From: an uncultured Bryobacterales bacterium
GTDB lineage: Bacteria > Acidobacteriota > Terriglobia > Bryobacterales > UBA6623
Direction of reading: 5' to 3'
Assembly (NCBI GenBank): GCA_951813605.1
Contig: OX638379.1
Span: 1,746,471 to 1,810,470, forward strand
DNA length: 64,000 nt
The translations under genes and the position numbers were made by a program. The notes beneath the pieces were generated by a model, which was not told the origin of the DNA, did not search any database, and saw only the letters and a program-made list of their open reading frames with translations. This document shows positions 9,951 to 18,447 of this stretch, one piece after another (the stretch's first letter is position 1; every line of letters begins with the position of its first letter).

Positions 9951-11534
9951 ATGGCTAAGAGCAAGCCGCGGGATCTTTCCCGTCGGGGATTTCTCGCAGG
10001 AACTTCGTCCGCCGCCGCTGGCGGCGCCGTCGCCGGCCTGAGCGGCTGCGAGGCGCCGACGGCTTCCGCTATGTCAGGAGGAGTCTGGGAGAGGCCGCCC
10101 AATCAGCGAGGCAAGGGAAATCGGCAGAACCTCATTTTTCTCAACACCGACACGTTCCGGGCTGACAATCTCCAAGCCTACGGCGGAAACGGCCTCGTCA
10201 AGTGCCCCAGACTGGACAGGTTTTCCGAGGACTGCGTGATTTTCGAGGACTGCTATCCCGAGGGCATGCCGACGATCCCGATACGCCGCGTCCTTATGAC
10301 CGGTCGCCGTATCCTGCCGTATCACTACTTTCACCAGCACGAGCCCGTGCAGACTCCGGGATGGCACGAACTGTACTACGAGGATCAAACGATTGCCGAG
10401 GCGCTTCACGAAGCGGGCTACTACACCGCCTTCTTCGCTGACATTCCCCACCTGCAGAGGCCCGGCAAGAACTTCCATCGAGGCTACCGGTACTACGAAT
10501 GGTCGCGCGGCCACGAGGTCGACTACTACGAGCAGGCCCCGATGGACTTGCAGGACATCGTTCCAGAGCACTATCCGAGGGAATACTGGGATCGCTGGCT
10601 AGAGATGGATCCCGGCCGCCCGCTTTTCATGCGGCAGTTCATAGCCAATCGAGAACGCTACGAAAAGGAGTGCGAGGCGATCATCGAGCTCACGGCCAAG
10701 AACGTCATCAACTGGTTGCGCAGGAACCATGACAAGACGCCGTTCTTCCTGCATCTCGAAGCGTTCGACCCGCACGAACCTTGGGATCCGCCGAAGCGGT
10801 TTCTCGACGAGTACATGCCCAACGCCTCCGGACCGCAATGGTGGGAGCCACCGTACTCGGACATCGAAGTGCCGCAGTCCGGCATCGACCGGCTGCGGGC
10901 GAATTATGCGGGAGAGTCGATGTGCGTGGACTACTGGATCGGAGAGATTCTGGCCACGATCGACGAACTGGGACTTTTCGACAATTCCGTCGTAGCGTTC
11001 TTCTCGGATCACGGCTCGCTTCTCGGGGAGCAGGGAGAGTTTCTCAAGGGCCCCAAACGCGTCCGTCGGCAAGTCACGCACAACCCGTTTGTCGTGCGCC
11101 TGCCCGGGAAGGAGAAGGCAGGCACCCGGGCGTCGGGCTTCATCCACCATCCAGACATCTTGCCGACGCTATTCAACTTGCTGGAACTTGACCCGCCGCC
11201 GCGCACGACGGGCAAGAACTTGTGGGGGCTTGCCGACGGCGAACCCAGCCCGCACGAAGGTCTCGTTCAAGGGTATGGCTGGATCGCCGCCATCCGCACC
11301 AAGGAATGGCAGATGTCCAAGATCATCGACCGCGAGAAGCTCGGATACGACTACGAGACGCAGCTCTACAACCGTGCCGAAGATCCCGACGAGTTGACCA
11401 ACGTCGCGGCCCAGCATCCGGATGTTGTCACGCAATTGGGAGCCATGATCGACAGCTACTTGGAGTCTGGCGCCGAGATCACCAAGGGCCACTTCCATGC
11501 GCGCGAGGACTTCTCGCCTCGCAAGGAGCCCTAG
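9951..11534 (+). CDS. Sulfatase-fold (alkaline phosphatase superfamily) Tat lipoprotein with Thr nucleophile position
   Basis: The 527-residue protein has a Tat signal (LSRRGFLAGTSS, residues 9-20) and a good lipobox GLSGC with Cys33, so it is probably a Tat-exported lipoprotein. The sulfatase fold is shown by NLIFLNTDTFRADNLQAYG (60-78) and FFSDHGSLLGEQGEF. At the active site, C-x-P-S-R is replaced by TIPIRRVLMTG, with Thr108 at the formylglycine position. It therefore cannot be a formylglycine sulfatase; a Thr-nucleophile phosphodiesterase or phosphonate-type hydrolase is possible by superfamily analogy. The ATG at 9951 places the RR correctly. The dienelactone hydrolase gene follows after 47 bases, probably in one transcript. 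Confidence 0.82.
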   Translation: MAKSKPRDLSRRGFLAGTSSAAAGGAVAGLSGCEAPTASAMSGGVWERPPNQRGKGNRQNLIFLNTDTFRADNLQAYGGNGLVKCPRLDRFSEDCVIFEDCYPEGMPTIPIRRVLMTGRRILPYHYFHQHEPVQTPGWHELYYEDQTIAEALHEAGYYTAFFADIPHLQRPGKNFHRGYRYYEWSRGHEVDYYEQAPMDLQDIVPEHYPREYWDRWLEMDPGRPLFMRQFIANRERYEKECEAIIELTAKNVINWLRRNHDKTPFFLHLEAFDPHEPWDPPKRFLDEYMPNASGPQWWEPPYSDIEVPQSGIDRLRANYAGESMCVDYWIGEILATIDELGLFDNSVVAFFSDHGSLLGEQGEFLKGPKRVRRQVTHNPFVVRLPGKEKAGTRASGFIHHPDILPTLFNLLELDPPPRTTGKNLWGLADGEPSPHEGLVQGYGWIAAIRTKEWQMSKIIDREKLGYDYETQLYNRAEDPDELTNVAAQHPDVVTQLGAMIDSYLESGAEITKGHFHAREDFSPRKEP

Positions 11535-11581
11535 CACGGCCAACTAGGGCAAGGCCCGCTAGCAACAGGAGGAAACGAACC

Positions 11582-12466
11582 ATGGAACGAGAGCAAGCAA
11601 GTGCCTACCATCCCGAGGTCTTGCGTCTTTTCGACGCATATGTCCACGGCGCACTCAGCCGCCGCGATTTCATCGACCGGGCCAAGCCGTTCACGGCTGG
11701 CGCGAGCGCCGCCGCTGTGCTGGCCAGCCTCAGCCCGAACTACTCCTGGGCGCAGCAAGTCCCCGAGGGTGACTCAAGAATTCGCACGGAAAGGGTCACC
11801 TACGATTCCCCACAGGGGCACGGCTCGATACGGGCGTACGTGGCTCGCCCGGCGTCCGCTCAGGGCAAGCTGCCCGGGGTTGTCGTCGTCCACGAGAACC
11901 GGGGCCTGAATCCCTACATCGAGGACGTCGCGCGACGCCTCGGCTCGGCGGGCTTCCTTGCGTTCGCCCCGGACGGCCTGACCCCTAAGGGGGGATATCC
12001 CGGCAACGACAGCGACGGTCGGCGATTGCAGGCGGAACTTGACCGCAACAAGCTCGTACAGGACTTCGCAGCCGCGGTCGAGCACCTGCAGGACCATCCC
12101 GATTGCACGGGCAAGGTTGGCGTAGTGGGATTCTGCTTCGGCGGGTTCGTCGTTAACGCTCTCGCCGTCCGCATCTCGGACCTCGCGGCGGGCGTTTCGT
12201 TCTACGGACGACAGCCCCCCGCTCAGGCGGTGACCCGGATCTCAGCTCCGCTCCTACTGCACTACGCAGAACTCGATCAGCGGATCAACCAAGGCTGGCC
12301 AGATTTCGAGGCTGCGCTGAAGTCGAACGGAAAGACTTACGCTGCGCACATGTACCCGGGCGTCAACCACGGATTCCACAACGACACGACGCCGCGGTTC
12401 GACGAGGAAGCCGCCAAGCTGGCGTGGGAGCGCTCGCTCGCCTTCTTCGGCGAACATCTGCGGTAG
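11582..12466 (+). CDS. Dienelactone hydrolase family protein, Tat-type leader
   Basis: This alpha/beta hydrolase of the dienelactone hydrolase family has 294 residues. The catalytic triad can be read as Cys185 (GFCFGG), Asp232 (AELDQRI) and His263 (PGVNHGFH), with the family Glu at 105 (VHENRG). The N-terminus carries LSRRDFIDRA (residues 26-35) and a hydrophobic Ala-rich stretch ending near WAQQ, a Tat-type signal with a longer than usual n-region. A strong AGGAGGAAA ribosome site precedes the ATG. It follows the sulfatase-like gene in the same direction. Similar exported proteins are common in Acidobacteriota and Proteobacteria, with unknown substrate; lactone or ester hydrolysis is inferred. 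Confidence 0.87.
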   Translation: MEREQASAYHPEVLRLFDAYVHGALSRRDFIDRAKPFTAGASAAAVLASLSPNYSWAQQVPEGDSRIRTERVTYDSPQGHGSIRAYVARPASAQGKLPGVVVVHENRGLNPYIEDVARRLGSAGFLAFAPDGLTPKGGYPGNDSDGRRLQAELDRNKLVQDFAAAVEHLQDHPDCTGKVGVVGFCFGGFVVNALAVRISDLAAGVSFYGRQPPAQAVTRISAPLLLHYAELDQRINQGWPDFEAALKSNGKTYAAHMYPGVNHGFHNDTTPRFDEEAAKLAWERSLAFFGEHLR

Positions 12467-13027
12467 AGCCGGGGAAGGGGTCTTGAGCGCTTGAGAGCCG
12501 TCTCGGCGTAGGTCAGCGCATTCCAGTCAAGAGTCCATGCCGGCTCTGATTCCGGCCTGGCAGGTCGAGCGCTCTGCGGCGCCGGAGAAAGGTGCAGAAC
12601 GGGGCGATACCCCGCGCAGGGGCTTACCGAGGGCGTGAGAGGCCAAAATGCCGAGCGGTCCTTTGTTCCGGCTCGCCGATCTACTGAACATGGGAGCGAT
12701 GAAGGAGAACAGTAATGCTGGCGGACGCCATCCGGCCATTCCGGCGGTGAGACCAGGCCAGAGCGTGTGCTGCGATCCGCCGATTCCGAGAGATGACCTC
12801 GGACGCTCGCAGGTGCGGGCAGCTCGGGAGGTCCAGAGTTGAGCGAGAATCAAGGATCGGAAGGCAGGGCCGGCGGTGAGGAGCAGGCAGGCTCTGGCGA
12901 GACGGACACGGGCCTGAGCGAGGCCGCCCAGGAATGAGTACGATCGGAAGAAATTCACTCCGCCGAAGAGGCTGGGTATCGTCAGGCGGTCAGGCAGGAA
13001 CTGCGAGGGCGTTCAGCTTGGGACCGA
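12467..13027. other. Gene-poor stretch, no gene recognised
   Basis: These 561 bases follow the dienelactone hydrolase gene. The longest open frame (minus strand, 12527-12958) gives a Ser/Arg/Ala-rich translation without recognisable domains. The last part before 13028 is open in frame with the Yip1-like gene from a stop at 12935 and may contain an upstream piece of it. Confidence 0.35.
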
Positions 13028-13516
13028 GTGGTCGCCATGCTCAAGTTCGAGCCCGGGGTCTTCACTGAAATCGCGTCGGATCCTCGAAGCACAGGACACG
13101 CGGTTCTAGTTTTTGTGATCGCCCAGCTAGGTGCGACGCTGTTCGCTCTGCCACTTGTGCCGATCACGCTGCCGGTCGGGTTCGGGGCTACGGTGGCATT
13201 TATTGGTCTATTCTGCCTTGTTTCTAGGGTCTTCGCCAGTGACCTGCCGGTTTACGTGCATTGGTTTCGAGCAATGTAGTTCGCTACCGCGCCGACAGCG
13301 CTGGGTGTGATTCCGTTGATCGGATCATTTGTCGGCGGGGTTTACGCCATTGTCCTGCAAATCGTCGCGATTAGAGGACTGTCGAGGGCTACGACAGGCG
13401 AGGCGGTTGTTGTGTGGCTGATTGCGGCGATGGTGCCGTTGATTCTGCTGATCACGTTCGGGATGGCACTTGTTACTTGGGTCGTCTCGTTCCTTGGGTG
13501 GGTATTGTTTTCCTAG
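13028..13516 (+). pseudogene. Yip1-family membrane protein interrupted by an in-frame TAG
   Basis: Two open stretches in the same frame, 13028-13279 and 13280-13516, together read as one Yip1-domain protein of about 162 residues. The first half has LKFEPGVFTEIASDPRSTG, typical of the Yip1 N-terminus (DPxxFxEIxxDPxAT), and two membrane segments. The second has FATAPTALGVIPLIGSFVGG and AIRGLSRATTGEAVVVWLIA, matching the conserved second half. They are separated only by a TAG at 13277-13279 where family members usually have Gly after the R-x-M. This indicates a nonsense mutation, a sequencing error, or less likely readthrough. The function of bacterial Yip1 proteins is not established. The start is GTG 13028 or ATG 13037. 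Confidence 0.7.
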
Positions 13517-14054
13517 TAGGACGCTAGGGATGCACAAGGTCCCGTAATTGCAATTCATGGACCGAGGTCGCAGACCTCGGGAGGGACGTGGATATGATGC
13601 CGAAGTCCCGCGCCGGCATTCACCCCTGGATGTCGCTAAGACACGCTGGACTGCAAGTGTCTGGAACATAGAGCCGATACAAGATGAATCCCCTTGGTGT
13701 CACCAAGGATCAAGTCGGGCTCCAAGCACGTGAACCCCCAGATCCGCCAATCCGGTCAGCTTCGCTTTGCCGGCAAGTGTCGGGCACCCGATCCAGCGCC
13801 GTGCGCTACTGCAATACCACAAATCCGATCAACGCAAACGATCACTACGGTGTCTCGACGCTGACCCGCGCGGACTTGGACGAATTCCGATTCGCCGCAA
13901 CAAGCCCGGAACGTTGTCGTGGCTCGCTAGCGATTGGTTCGCCTCGGATGGAATGATCGACTCAAAGCATGGCAGCTGATTCAGGGCCTCCGAAGGACGG
14001 GCCAATCGATCTCGGTCAGTCCAGCCCATGAAGCAGTCCGCAACCCCATCCGGC
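13517..14054. other. Gene-poor stretch, no gene recognised
   Basis: These 538 bases lie between the broken Yip1 gene and the end of the minus-strand DUF1501 gene. Short open frames exist but none resembles a known protein, and codon bias differs from neighbouring genes. The region may be decayed coding DNA. Confidence 0.35.
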
Positions 14055-15467
14055 TCAGCTCGCGATCAGTTCCTTAATCACCTGACCTCCGGTCTGGGAA
14101 AGCTGCTTGAACCGCCCGCCATGAAAATAGGTCAGGTCACTGTCATCCAAGCCCAGTAGGTGCAGCAACGTCACGTGGAGGTCCTTGATGGGATGCACCA
14201 CTTCGACAGCCCTTTGGCCGATTTCGTCGGTCGCGCCGATCACGTGGCCTGCCTGCACCCCGCCTCCGGCGAAGAATATGGACTGCGCTTCGGCGTTGTG
14301 GTCACGCCCAATCGCGACCCCGCCTCCCCGCAGGTGATTATCGGGGCTGCGCCCGAACTCTCCGAGCCAGACGATCAGGGTCTCGTCGAGCAGCCCGCGC
14401 TGCTTGAGGTCCTTGATGAGGGCGGCCACCGGCTTGTCGATGCTGTAGATCCGGGCTTTGTGCGAGCGCTCGAGGTAGTCGTGTGAATCCCAGCCGCCGG
14501 AGAAGATCTGCACGAAACGCACGCCTTTCTCCACTAGCCGACGGGCTAGGAGGCAGCGACGGCCGAACGAGGCCGTGTCCTTGCTGTCAAGGCCGTACAG
14601 CTCTCGGATGGATTCCGGCTCGTCGCCGAGATCGATGATTCCGGGCACCTCGGCCTGCATGCGGAAGGCGAGTTCGTAGTTGGCCATGCGAGCCGCCAGC
14701 TCGTCGTGTTCGGGGTGCCGGGCCTGGTGCGCGCGGTTGAGTTCCGCTAACACATCCAAATTGGCCCGCCGGTGCTCGCGGGTCTTCCACGATTGCGGCT
14801 CGATGTCAAGGATCGGAGAGCCTTCAGCCCGCAGCGGAGTGCCTTGGAAGTAGGCCGGAAGGAAGCCGTTGGACCAATTGCCGGATCCGCCTTGCGGAAA
14901 GCCCGCCTCGGCCAGAACGATGTAACCGGGAAGGTCCTGGTTTTCGCTGCCGAGTCCGTAGGTCACCCACGAGCCCACGGCGGGGTCGCCACCGAACTTG
15001 TTCCCTGTGTTCATGTGGTAGAGCGCGGTCGGATGGTCTACCGACTCCGCGTGACAGCCCCGGTAAACGCAAAGATCGTCTGCCACCTCGGCGAGGTGGA
15101 CGAAGTGCTCGCACATGTCGATGCCGGCCTGCCCGGCTTTCCGGAACTTGTACGGGCTCTGCACGTAATAGCGCAGTCCCGAGGACATCGGCGAGAATTG
15201 CTCGCCGGCCCTTTCGAACCGCTGCATGTGGAGCTCCTCTAGCTTCGGTTTCGGATCGAACGTGTCAATATGGCTCGGTCCGCCCTCCATCACGAGGAAA
15301 ATGCAGGCTTTGGCCTTGGGTGCGTGATGGGCCGCCTTCACTGCTAGGGGACCGGCGGTCTCTCGGGCGAGGAGGTCGCTGAACGCGACGCTCCCCAGGC
15401 TTGCCCCGAGCGAGTAGAGGAAGTTGCGGCGAGTGCCTTGCAACCGGTTCAACTGTCTCGTCTGCAT
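14055..15467 (-). CDS. DUF1501 domain-containing protein, Tat-exported
   Basis: DUF1501 proteins are Tat-exported members of the alkaline phosphatase/sulfatase clan, usually encoded next to a PSD1 cytochrome. Here the leader reads GTRRNFLYSLGAS with RR at residues 13-14. The DUF1501 core is visible as CIFLVMEGGPSHIDTFDPKP, GSWVTYGLGSENQDLPGYIV, FVQIFSGGWDSHDY and LIVWLGEFGRSPDN. I chose the second ATG at 15467: AGGAGG abuts the first ATG at 15476, but lies 9 bases before the second. The protein is 470 residues. It lies 63 bases downstream of the PSD1 gene on the same strand and is very likely cotranscribed with it. The reaction is unknown. Confidence 0.88.
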   Translation of the reverse strand: MQTRQLNRLQGTRRNFLYSLGASLGSVAFSDLLARETAGPLAVKAAHHAPKAKACIFLVMEGGPSHIDTFDPKPKLEELHMQRFERAGEQFSPMSSGLRYYVQSPYKFRKAGQAGIDMCEHFVHLAEVADDLCVYRGCHAESVDHPTALYHMNTGNKFGGDPAVGSWVTYGLGSENQDLPGYIVLAEAGFPQGGSGNWSNGFLPAYFQGTPLRAEGSPILDIEPQSWKTREHRRANLDVLAELNRAHQARHPEHDELAARMANYELAFRMQAEVPGIIDLGDEPESIRELYGLDSKDTASFGRRCLLARRLVEKGVRFVQIFSGGWDSHDYLERSHKARIYSIDKPVAALIKDLKQRGLLDETLIVWLGEFGRSPDNHLRGGGVAIGRDHNAEAQSIFFAGGGVQAGHVIGATDEIGQRAVEVVHPIKDLHVTLLHLLGLDDSDLTYFHGGRFKQLSQTGGQVIKELIAS

Positions 15468-15476
15468 TGTTGCCAT

Positions 15477-15482
15477 CCTCCT
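15477..15482 (-). promoter_or_regulatory. Ribosome binding site that decides the DUF1501 start
   Basis: AGGAGG on the minus strand directly touches an ATG at 15476 and is 9 bases from the in-frame ATG at 15467. The spacing favours the second ATG. Confidence 0.6.
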
Positions 15483-15530
15483 GTTAGGGTCTCGTCTCGT
15501 CGCAAACTCGCTGATTCTGTCGTCACGGCA

Positions 15531-18305
15531 CTAGTAGACGTAGATGAATTCGTTGGAGTTCATCAGCGCCAAGCAAAGATCGGCGAGCGCTCGCGTCGCC
15601 GGGCCGACGTCCCATGGCTTCTTGTGGGGAATGTAATCGTGGTACACATCCAACGGTTCCTTGTAGTGAAGTGCGAGGCCTGACATTTCCTCCACAACGG
15701 TGCGCTCAAGCTCGGCTGGCGGGACGATTGGCTCCACTGGATGACGTTCGTGGTACGAGGTCATCCTCCGTACGTGGGCCGCCATCGAGGCACTTTCATG
15801 CTCTGAAGCGCCCCGTCCCAAGGCGACTCGGAAAGCCCGCTCGATCTGCTCCTCGACTGATCCAGCCTCCCCCTGCAGCCGCAAAGCCATTGCGATCGAT
15901 CGATCGACCGAGTCCTCGCTGTTCATCAGAGTGAACACCTGGGGCGTGACCGTCGAGCTATCGCGACGTTCGCAGGAAAGGTCGTAGCTAGGCTGGTTGA
16001 AGACCTCGAACAGTGGAGACATCTGCATCCGCATCCGATAGACGTAGAGAGACCTCCGGTTTCGCTGTCGGGGCAGTCGCGATGGCTGGTAGGCCGGGGC
16101 TATAGTGACTTGGTTCATCCTCGGCTGCGACTGGAACTCCAGATTGACCTCGGGAAAGACCGGCAGCCCGCCGACTTCCAGGTTGAGTTCGCCGGACGCC
16201 GCTAGCATGGAATCCCGGATCTCCTCGGCCGTGAGTCGTCTCGGCCGAAAATAGCCGAGCAGGTCGTTGGCAGGGTCGCGCTCCTCAGCTGCCGCGACAT
16301 CGGTCGGCCGGTCGCTTCGCTGGTACACCTCCGACGTCATGATGAGCCGGTGCATCTCCTTCATCGACCAGCCTTTCTCGACAAATCGGCGCGCCAGCCA
16401 GTCGAGAAGTCCGGGATGCGTGGGCTTCTTGCCCATCTTGCCGAGATTGTTCGCGTTCTCGGCCAAGCCCCTGCCGAAGTGGTAATGCCAGATCCGGTTG
16501 ACGACGGACCGCGTCGCAAGCGGGTTGTCCGGGCTTGCGATCCACCGCGCGAGCGCCAAGCGGCGGCCCGTCATAGCGTTCGGGATCTTGTAGCGCGGGC
16601 GGGACTCGCCGGGGCTGAATCTCACAGGGATCGCGCTCAGCACGCCGGGCTCGACCGCATTTCCCCGCGAATACACCGAGCCGCCTTGGAGAATGTAGGA
16701 CTCCGGCGGGTCGCCATGCATATCCTCCGCCGGGGGCATGCGCAGCTGGACCGAGTTCTGGACCTTGACGGGCCCTTCGTAGACGCTATGGGCCATGGGC
16801 TGGTAGCGCTCCAGGCGACGCCTCCAGATCCGCGCGTCGTTATTCCGGACCTTGAAGTACCCCTGATTGTCGACGCTCAGCCCGATATGGCGGGGCGGCT
16901 TCTGCCCTTCGGGCTTGTCCTTCAACTCCTCCCGCGGCTGGTACGGGATCCCCCGGTCCGCGCACCAAGTCCGCGCGGCGGCCTCTTCCTTGGCCTTGAT
17001 CTTGGCGACGTCCGCCTCCGCCCACGCCAGGAGTTTCTCGAGGCGCGCCTTTTCCTGCTCGAAGTAGTTGCGGTTCTCCGAATCGAGGAACCCGGTGGGA
17101 AGTTCCGCGAGCTGGGTCGTCGCAAAGACGGAGTAGAAGGAGTAGTAGTCGCGCGTCGGGATCGGGTCGAACTTGTGGTCGTGGCACTTGGCGCAGCGCA
17201 GCGGCAGCGACAGGAAGGTCTCGCCCACGTTGTTGGTGACGTCGTCGAGGTAGTTCTGGCGGGACGCCACCTTCTGCATCATGCCGGTGTGCTCCCACGG
17301 CCCCATGCGAAGATAGCCCGTCGCAACACGCATCTCGGGGTTATTCGGTTCGAGAATGTCCCCCGCCAATTGCTCCAAGACGAAGCGGTGATAGGGCTTG
17401 TCGGCGTTCAAGGAACGAACCACGTAATCGCGATAGCGCCACGCGTTCGACCGCTCCCAGTCATTGGAATACCCCGCGGTGTCGGCGTAGCGGACGACAT
17501 CGAGCCAGTGCCTTCCCCACTGCTCGCCGTAATGAGGACTCTCCAGCAACCTATCGACAACATGGCTCCATGCCTCCGGCGACGTATCGGCCAGGAAAGC
17601 TTCGATATCTTCCGGCCGCGGGGGCAGGCCGGTCAGGTCAAAGCTCGCGCGGCGGATCAGCATCCGTCGGCTTGCTCGAGGCGCTGGGGCTAGGCCTGCA
17701 TCAGCCAGCTTGGCCGAGACGAACGCGTCAATTGGGTGCTGCTCTTCCGATTCGGGAGGCTCGACCACCCGAAGCGGCCGAAATGCCCAAAGGTCTTCTT
17801 CCTTGTATCGACGATTCGTCCAATCGTCAGACAGCCCTCCGCTCGTGGCTATCCTGACACCGGCGGCGGTCCGGGATTTTGCGAGATCCTCCTGAAGGTA
17901 AGCCCGCTCGGTGTCGGCGTCCGGCCAGGGCGCTCCCGCGTTGATCCAGTCTCGAATCTTCCAGGCCTGATCCTCCGTGAGCCGGTCGGTGTCCTTGGGA
18001 GGCATCTGGAGCTTCGGATTCGACCGCCGAACCGCCTCGTACATAAGGCTCGCAGCGGCGTTGCCAGGCACCAAAACCCTTCTTGAGGATGCGCCGCCCC
18101 GGAGCATCGATGCGCGTGTGGTCAGGTCGAGCCCGCCAAGAATTGCAGCGGGCTCGCCGCCGTGACAGGCGAGGCATTTCTCTGCCAGCAGGGGCTTGAC
18201 CTGTACCGCGAACAGCCGCTGGGCGGATTCTGGCCCGGACTGGGCCAGCAATGACCCCGTTCCTAGCAGGAAGACTACGGCAAAATGAGGTTGAATGCGG
18301 GGCAC
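15531..18305 (-). CDS. PSD1 (planctomycete cytochrome c, DUF1549, DUF1553) protein
   Basis: This large secreted protein (924 residues from GTG 18305) begins with a signal peptide ending near LLAQS. The N-terminal cytochrome c-like domain has the heme motif CLACH (residues 44-48) and the PSD1 pattern LQMPPKDTDRLT. DUF1549 follows (LTGLPPRPEDIEAFL, GRHWLDVVRYADTAGYS), with a second heme-type motif CAKCHDHKFDPI. DUF1553 is at the end (LARWIASPDNPLATRSVVN, RPRRLTAEEIRDSML). The GTG at 18305 is chosen because it starts a clean signal peptide. An open frame continues to 18509 but overlaps the divergent gene and is not signal-like. It is followed by its DUF1501 partner. Role unknown; electron transfer coupled to extracellular degradation is a guess. 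Confidence 0.87.
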   Translation of the reverse strand: MPRIQPHFAVVFLLGTGSLLAQSGPESAQRLFAVQVKPLLAEKCLACHGGEPAAILGGLDLTTRASMLRGGASSRRVLVPGNAAASLMYEAVRRSNPKLQMPPKDTDRLTEDQAWKIRDWINAGAPWPDADTERAYLQEDLAKSRTAAGVRIATSGGLSDDWTNRRYKEEDLWAFRPLRVVEPPESEEQHPIDAFVSAKLADAGLAPAPRASRRMLIRRASFDLTGLPPRPEDIEAFLADTSPEAWSHVVDRLLESPHYGEQWGRHWLDVVRYADTAGYSNDWERSNAWRYRDYVVRSLNADKPYHRFVLEQLAGDILEPNNPEMRVATGYLRMGPWEHTGMMQKVASRQNYLDDVTNNVGETFLSLPLRCAKCHDHKFDPIPTRDYYSFYSVFATTQLAELPTGFLDSENRNYFEQEKARLEKLLAWAEADVAKIKAKEEAAARTWCADRGIPYQPREELKDKPEGQKPPRHIGLSVDNQGYFKVRNNDARIWRRRLERYQPMAHSVYEGPVKVQNSVQLRMPPAEDMHGDPPESYILQGGSVYSRGNAVEPGVLSAIPVRFSPGESRPRYKIPNAMTGRRLALARWIASPDNPLATRSVVNRIWHYHFGRGLAENANNLGKMGKKPTHPGLLDWLARRFVEKGWSMKEMHRLIMTSEVYQRSDRPTDVAAAEERDPANDLLGYFRPRRLTAEEIRDSMLAASGELNLEVGGLPVFPEVNLEFQSQPRMNQVTIAPAYQPSRLPRQRNRRSLYVYRMRMQMSPLFEVFNQPSYDLSCERRDSSTVTPQVFTLMNSEDSVDRSIAMALRLQGEAGSVEEQIERAFRVALGRGASEHESASMAAHVRRMTSYHERHPVEPIVPPAELERTVVEEMSGLALHYKEPLDVYHDYIPHKKPWDVGPATRALADLCLALMNSNEFIYVY

Positions 18306-18447
18306 TTCGGGATCCTGATCGCTCCTGCCCAATGCTAGCAATTCCGCGTCCAATCCGAGGGTTGTTCGATGCGAGTATTCTTGCGATTCCGGTTCAGGCT
18401 GTCGAAAAACGGGGCTTCGTGGCTGATACACTTGAGGGAATTCGCTT

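Noticed and set aside
12527-12958. Open minus-strand frame of 143 residues
   Set aside because: Ser/Arg/Ala-rich composition without domains, and it overlaps the region upstream of the Yip1-like gene.
13684-13956. MNPLGVTKDQVGLQ start resembling a HigA-type antitoxin
   Set aside because: Resemblance stops after about 14 residues; no helix-turn-helix or partner toxin is visible.
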